Shown piece after piece: positions 60,459 to 64,000 of a DNA stretch of 64,000 bases. The DNA is from Halomonas sp. SpR8 (GTDB lineage Bacteria > Pseudomonadota > Gammaproteobacteria > Pseudomonadales > Halomonadaceae): the NCBI RefSeq assembly GCF_031010195.1, contig NZ_JAUAMC010000001.1, forward strand, positions 620,001-684,000. The letters run 5' to 3'. The number at the start of each line of letters is the position of its first letter. The first letter of the stretch is position 1. The position numbers and the translations under genes are program-made. A model generated the notes under the pieces. That model had not been told where the DNA came from. It made no database searches and saw nothing but the letters and a program-made list of their open reading frames with translations.

Positions 60459-62434
60459 TTAACGTCAAAGGTACCAAGAACGCCTTACCGGAGCCTCAAG
60501 CCGCGCAGCGCTATGTTGCGAAGAGCGATGACGAAGTCTCGCGCAAGCCGCTGATTGTCGGCGGTCTACTGATGGGGATCGCTGCTTACCTGGGCTCGAT
60601 GTTTTCCTGGGGCCAGGAGAGCGCTCCTCCATCGCAGCCGGGTGAGCCCGCCGTCGGTGCAGCGGAGATCGAAAATCCAGAGGGCTTGGTTGATGACATA
60701 GCCTCGTCAAACAACCCCCCAGAAGTGGCCGACGCTGAACCTCCCGGCTCTGAAATACCTACGGTCGCTAATGCACCGCGACCAATGTCCGTTCGTTCCC
60801 CAGTCGAGAACGAAGGCGCTGCCGCCGGATCGGCACGCGGCAATGCAGGCATTGAAAGTACCGACCGAGTGGGCGCTGGCATCAGCACACCGCCTATCGA
60901 CATTGCTAACCCCGCCGGACATCGTTTCTCACTGGGTGGCAACGGCCCCAGGGGTGACGAATCATCGCCTGACGACGTATCTCCCGTTGAAGGCAAAGAT
61001 CCCACGGATGGTGCTGGTTCTGAGGGTGACGGTAGTTCTAGCGATAGCGATAGTTCTGAGGGTGACGGTAGTTCTACGGATGGCGATAGCTCTTCGGATA
61101 GCGATCCAACCGAAGGTGATGACGATGTCGATACTCGTCCCGACGGTAACCGTGCTCCTCGCGTGTCAGGTCCTGTCTATCTGATGGACGTGGCGCCTTG
61201 CGCGATGCTTGCCATCGCCTTGGGCGATCTGCTGAGCAAGGCAGTGGATCCTGATGGCGACGTTCTTTCGGTGCAAAACCTAGCCGTCTCCTCCGGCGCG
61301 CTGACGCAAGCGGAAGGCGGTTGGCTATTTCACAACGACAGCGGGCAACTAGGGCCGGTGACGATCACTTATCAGATCACCGACGGCGAGCTAAAGACCG
61401 ATGCGATCGCGCGTTTCTCCGTCGTCGAGCAGCCCGTTATCGTCGGAACCTCGGCCAACGACCTGCTTCTCGGCAGCCTGTGTGCCGATGAGATCGACGG
61501 TGCAGGTGGCGATGACAACATTGATGGTCGGGCTGGCGATGACGTTATAAACGGCGGGGCGGGCGACGATCACATTGTCGCTGGAGACGGTGATGACGTG
61601 GTGTTTGGCGGCGACGGCAACGACATTATTTTCGGCGGTGCGGGGAACGACCATCTTTTTGGCGGATCCGGCGACGATAGGCTATTCGGCGATGATGGCG
61701 ATGACGTGCTCTTCGGCAACGCCGGTGCGGATCATCTGAGCGGCGGAGACGGCGGCGACCTGCTGCTTGGGGGCGATGGTCACGATGTGATTATGGATGG
61801 CGCGGGTCGCGACAACGTTTTCGGCGGCATGGGAAGCGATCGGATCGTGGCGGCGCTCGACGCTGACGATGACGTATACGACGGCGGTGAGGGCTCGGAC
61901 ACCATCGACTACAGCCACGCGACGCAAGGACTCGTGGTCGATCTTATGAACGGTATCGTCAGCGGCGTGGAAATCGGTCGAGACTTCATCACTGGATTCG
62001 AGAACGTGACAGGAAGTCGGGAAGCCGATCAGTTCATCCTCGGCGGCGAATCAGTTGCACTCACTGGCGGTACGGGTGATGACGTCTTCGCGTTCGCCAA
62101 CGCCGGTGAGGATCAGCCGATCGCCGTTTCGCACGTGATCATGGACTTTGGGGTCGGAGACCGAATCCGGATATCTGAATTCGATATTTTTTGGCAGGCC
62201 GACCACGAGCCGGGCGACCGTTTCGAACAAACCTACCACGGCGCCGACGATGGAGATTTACCAATACGCTATCGCCACGATCGGGACGATGTAAGCGAGT
62301 GGACCATGATTGAGATCAAGACCGAGACCGACTTCGCGGACGATGCAATGTGGGCAACGGCCGTCTCCCTTAAGGGAGTACACCAGCTGTCGTGGTCTAC
62401 CGAGCGTGACGATAGTTTTGAGTGGCTATCGTAG
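60455..62434 (+). CDS. RTX protein with N-terminal membrane anchor
   Basis: A 659-residue protein coupled to the exporter. A cytoplasmic N-terminus (about 1-30) is followed by one hydrophobic segment KPLIVGGLLMGIAAYLGSMF (31-50), a disordered Ser/Asp-rich stretch (about 100-230) with a repeated EGDGSSxD unit, a cadherin-like domain (about 245-330; KAVDPDGDVLSVQNLAV), RTX repeats (about 336-472), and a C-terminal region with DVFAFANAGEDQ. It has no cleavable signal. As a translated member of the exporter operon it may be a tethered accessory factor or a second secreted substrate; neither is proven. Confidence 0.78.
   Translation: MINVKGTKNALPEPQAAQRYVAKSDDEVSRKPLIVGGLLMGIAAYLGSMFSWGQESAPPSQPGEPAVGAAEIENPEGLVDDIASSNNPPEVADAEPPGSEIPTVANAPRPMSVRSPVENEGAAAGSARGNAGIESTDRVGAGISTPPIDIANPAGHRFSLGGNGPRGDESSPDDVSPVEGKDPTDGAGSEGDGSSSDSDSSEGDGSSTDGDSSSDSDPTEGDDDVDTRPDGNRAPRVSGPVYLMDVAPCAMLAIALGDLLSKAVDPDGDVLSVQNLAVSSGALTQAEGGWLFHNDSGQLGPVTITYQITDGELKTDAIARFSVVEQPVIVGTSANDLLLGSLCADEIDGAGGDDNIDGRAGDDVINGGAGDDHIVAGDGDDVVFGGDGNDIIFGGAGNDHLFGGSGDDRLFGDDGDDVLFGNAGADHLSGGDGGDLLLGGDGHDVIMDGAGRDNVFGGMGSDRIVAALDADDDVYDGGEGSDTIDYSHATQGLVVDLMNGIVSGVEIGRDFITGFENVTGSREADQFILGGESVALTGGTGDDVFAFANAGEDQPIAVSHVIMDFGVGDRIRISEFDIFWQADHEPGDRFEQTYHGADDGDLPIRYRHDRDDVSEWTMIEIKTETDFADDAMWATAVSLKGVHQLSWSTERDDSFEWLS
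61016..61086 (+). repeat. 36-bp repeat encoding a Ser/Asp-rich stretch
   Basis: GTTCTGAGGGTGACGGTAG recurs after 36 bp (copies at about 61017 and 61053), followed by degenerate units. It encodes the SSEGDGSSxD tract of the anchored RTX protein. Confidence 0.65.
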
Positions 62435-62470
62435 GAGCATGCAGAGAAGCGTGCATAGGAGAGTAGAAGA

Positions 62471-63799
62471 ATGAGCACTTATGATCTTTCCGGCGGTTCC
62501 GTCAAGCCGTTGCCGAATCCAGAAAACGCCTTTCGCCTTGGCCCGCGCATCTTTGTGGGCACGGCGCTCGCCTTGCTTCTGCTGTTGGGTGCTGGTGGCT
62601 GGGCCGCGAGCGCTCAACTAAGCGGGGCTGTTATCGCGCAGGGATCCGTGACGGTGGATCAGAACCTGAAGTCGATACAGCATAGTGACGGCGGCATCAT
62701 CAGCGAAATAAACATCAGGGAAGGGGACTTTGTTCGCGCTGGCGATGTGCTAATGAAACTCCAAGACACTCAGACCAAGGCAGAGCTTTCGATCGTGCGC
62801 TCTAAGCTCGTGGAATTGGCCATCAGGAGAGCCCGGCTTCTCGCAGAGCGGGACGGTCTTGCGGCAATCGAGTTCCCTGCTGATTTGGATGCAGGCGCCT
62901 CTCCGGATGTCTTCCTCGGCGAAACACGGCTCTTCGAGGGCAACCGCACCAGTCTCCAAAGCAAGCAGCAGCAGCTCGAACTTAGCGTCGAGCAAATCGA
63001 AGAGGAGATAAAGGGTCTGGAAGCACAGCAGCAATCGAAACATGAGGAATTCCAGCTCGTCGAGACCGAGTACGAGGCAAACAGAGGCCTGGTTGGCAGA
63101 GGGGTCATCGCCCGAACCCACCTCGTACCGATCGCGCGTGACAGAGCGCGACTTTTAGGCGAACGCAGTGAGATCCACGCGTCCATTGCCCGGGCGAGAG
63201 CCCGCATGAGTGAAATTCGTCTGCAGATTATTGCGATCGACGAGAATGCTCGTACCGAGGCGCAGCGGGAGTTAAGCGTCGTGGAGGCGGAATTTTCAGA
63301 GCTGCGTGATCGGCGCATCGCCATTGAAGATCGGCTGGCGCGAACGGACATTCGCGCGCCAATCTCTGGCACCGTCAATGAACTGAACATCCACACAATA
63401 GGCGGCGTGATTACACCGGCCGAAGAGCTTGTCACCATCGTGCCAGAAGACGCCAAACTGAAAATCGAGGTGAAACTGGCTCCGGTAACCATCGACCAAC
63501 TCTGGGTCGGACAGTCAGCCAGACTTCGTTTCACTGCCTTTAATCAGAGAACGACACCGGAGCTTAAAGGCGAGGTCGTCTATGTCTCCGCAGCAACTAC
63601 TCGCGACGACACGACAGGCGAGATTTACTACCTTGGCGATGTCGACGTTTCTGCTGAAGAGCTTGAGAAGCTTGGTGATACTACGCTGATGCCGGGTATG
63701 CCAGTCGAAGTCTTTATCACCACCGAAGAGCGCACCGCACTGACGTATTTTGTTAAGCCTATCACCGACCAGTTCAGCAGGGCCTTTCGAGAAGAGTGA
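62471..63799 (+). CDS. Type I secretion membrane-fusion protein (HlyD/PrtE-like)
   Basis: A 442-residue periplasmic adaptor anchored by one N-terminal span (about 28-50; FVGTALALLLLLGAGGWAAS). The biotinyl-lipoyl half-motif IQHSDGGIISEINIREGDFVRAGDVL is followed by long coiled-coil helices (about 105-290), a second lipoyl half (LARTDIRAPISGTVNELN), and a beta-barrel region. It joins the ABC exporter to a TolC-like outer-membrane channel, which is not encoded in this window. GGAG lies before ATG 62471. Confidence 0.92.
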   Translation: MSTYDLSGGSVKPLPNPENAFRLGPRIFVGTALALLLLLGAGGWAASAQLSGAVIAQGSVTVDQNLKSIQHSDGGIISEINIREGDFVRAGDVLMKLQDTQTKAELSIVRSKLVELAIRRARLLAERDGLAAIEFPADLDAGASPDVFLGETRLFEGNRTSLQSKQQQLELSVEQIEEEIKGLEAQQQSKHEEFQLVETEYEANRGLVGRGVIARTHLVPIARDRARLLGERSEIHASIARARARMSEIRLQIIAIDENARTEAQRELSVVEAEFSELRDRRIAIEDRLARTDIRAPISGTVNELNIHTIGGVITPAEELVTIVPEDAKLKIEVKLAPVTIDQLWVGQSARLRFTAFNQRTTPELKGEVVYVSAATTRDDTTGEIYYLGDVDVSAEELEKLGDTTLMPGMPVEVFITTEERTALTYFVKPITDQFSRAFREE

Positions 63800-64000
63800 G
63801 AATGAGTAACCTAGCGCTGTAAACGCGACTTCATTCCAACTCGATTTTTATTCTTACCAATTGATGGGCCGATTAATTCCAGCGCTACATGGACATGTGT
63901 TGAATAATCGTTTCTAGCCGAATCAGGAACTTTCCTGCATATTAGCAATGGGTCAGATGACGACCCGCTGGGGTAAATACGCTAGCTGCCCTAATTAGCA
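63800..64000. other. Trailing region without a recognised gene
   Basis: About 200 bp after the adaptor gene. It is AT-richer than the secretion genes; no terminator hairpin, RNA gene or ORF of coding character was seen. Confidence 0.5.

Overview
The window looks like the chromosome of a moderately halophilic gammaproteobacterium, most likely Halomonadaceae (Halomonas/Vreelandella). This is inferred from the conserved order gacS|cysM-rlmD-relA-mazG, the LiuR-type leucine and valine catabolism clusters with LiuR-like palindromes, and acidic moderate-GC proteins. No rRNA, tRNA or CRISPR array was recognised.

Layout. 1-12.4 kb is core housekeeping: the 3'-truncated sensor kinase GacS/BarA (minus), cysM, rlmD, relA, mazG, ppc, a DUF924 gene, rluF and a DUF1294 gene. 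12.4-14.8 kb (minus) is a compact trpR-trpE-trpG operon with 4-nt overlaps and a trp-operator-like palindrome just upstream. 14.9-18.3 kb holds a KefB/KefC-type antiporter, a small outer-membrane protein and a methyltransferase. 18.3-27.3 kb (minus) is the leucine/isovalerate operon liuR-A-B-C-D-E plus an acyl-CoA synthetase. 27.7-32.6 kb (plus) is a branched-chain-type ABC importer (livG-F-K-H-M), closed by a strong terminator. 32.8-36.1 kb encodes the valine branch (isobutyryl-CoA dehydrogenase, 3-hydroxyisobutyryl-CoA hydrolase, mmsB). LiuR-like boxes stand before the liu operon and before the valine cluster, so uptake, leucine and valine breakdown appear to be one regulated block. A GST, an amphi-Trp protein and a ketopantoate-reductase-like protein follow.

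From about 38.2 kb the window becomes accessory. A complete IS1380-family element (with CTAA target duplication) sits next to a two-gene ATPase plus Toprim-like pair that looks like an anti-phage system. Then come a PAS-GGDEF-EAL protein with a degenerate GGDEF, a 2OG-Fe(II) dioxygenase of the amino-acid hydroxylase type, a group II intron remnant, a PadR regulator with two operator-like palindromes facing a frameshifted DUF2306 gene, a LysE exporter, a Nudix hydrolase and a GNAT acetyltransferase. A predicted zinc metallopeptidase, an FRG-domain protein and an IalB-like periplasmic protein complete this stretch.

51.9-63.8 kb is a horizontally acquired-looking type I secretion locus: a giant haem-peroxidase/RTX exoprotein, an ABC exporter, an RTX protein with an N-terminal membrane anchor, and an HlyD/PrtE adaptor. 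No TolC-type outer-membrane component is present in the window. The best candidates for a little-described system are the ATPase/Toprim pair, the metallopeptidase/FRG neighbourhood and the secretion locus with its anchored RTX partner.

A pattern not tied to any gene family: in the core half, exact or near-exact 12-18 bp tandem duplications sit repeatedly at gene 3' ends and in short intergenic gaps (ppc, trpE, trpR, the antiporter, the acyl-CoA synthetase, livF, livM).
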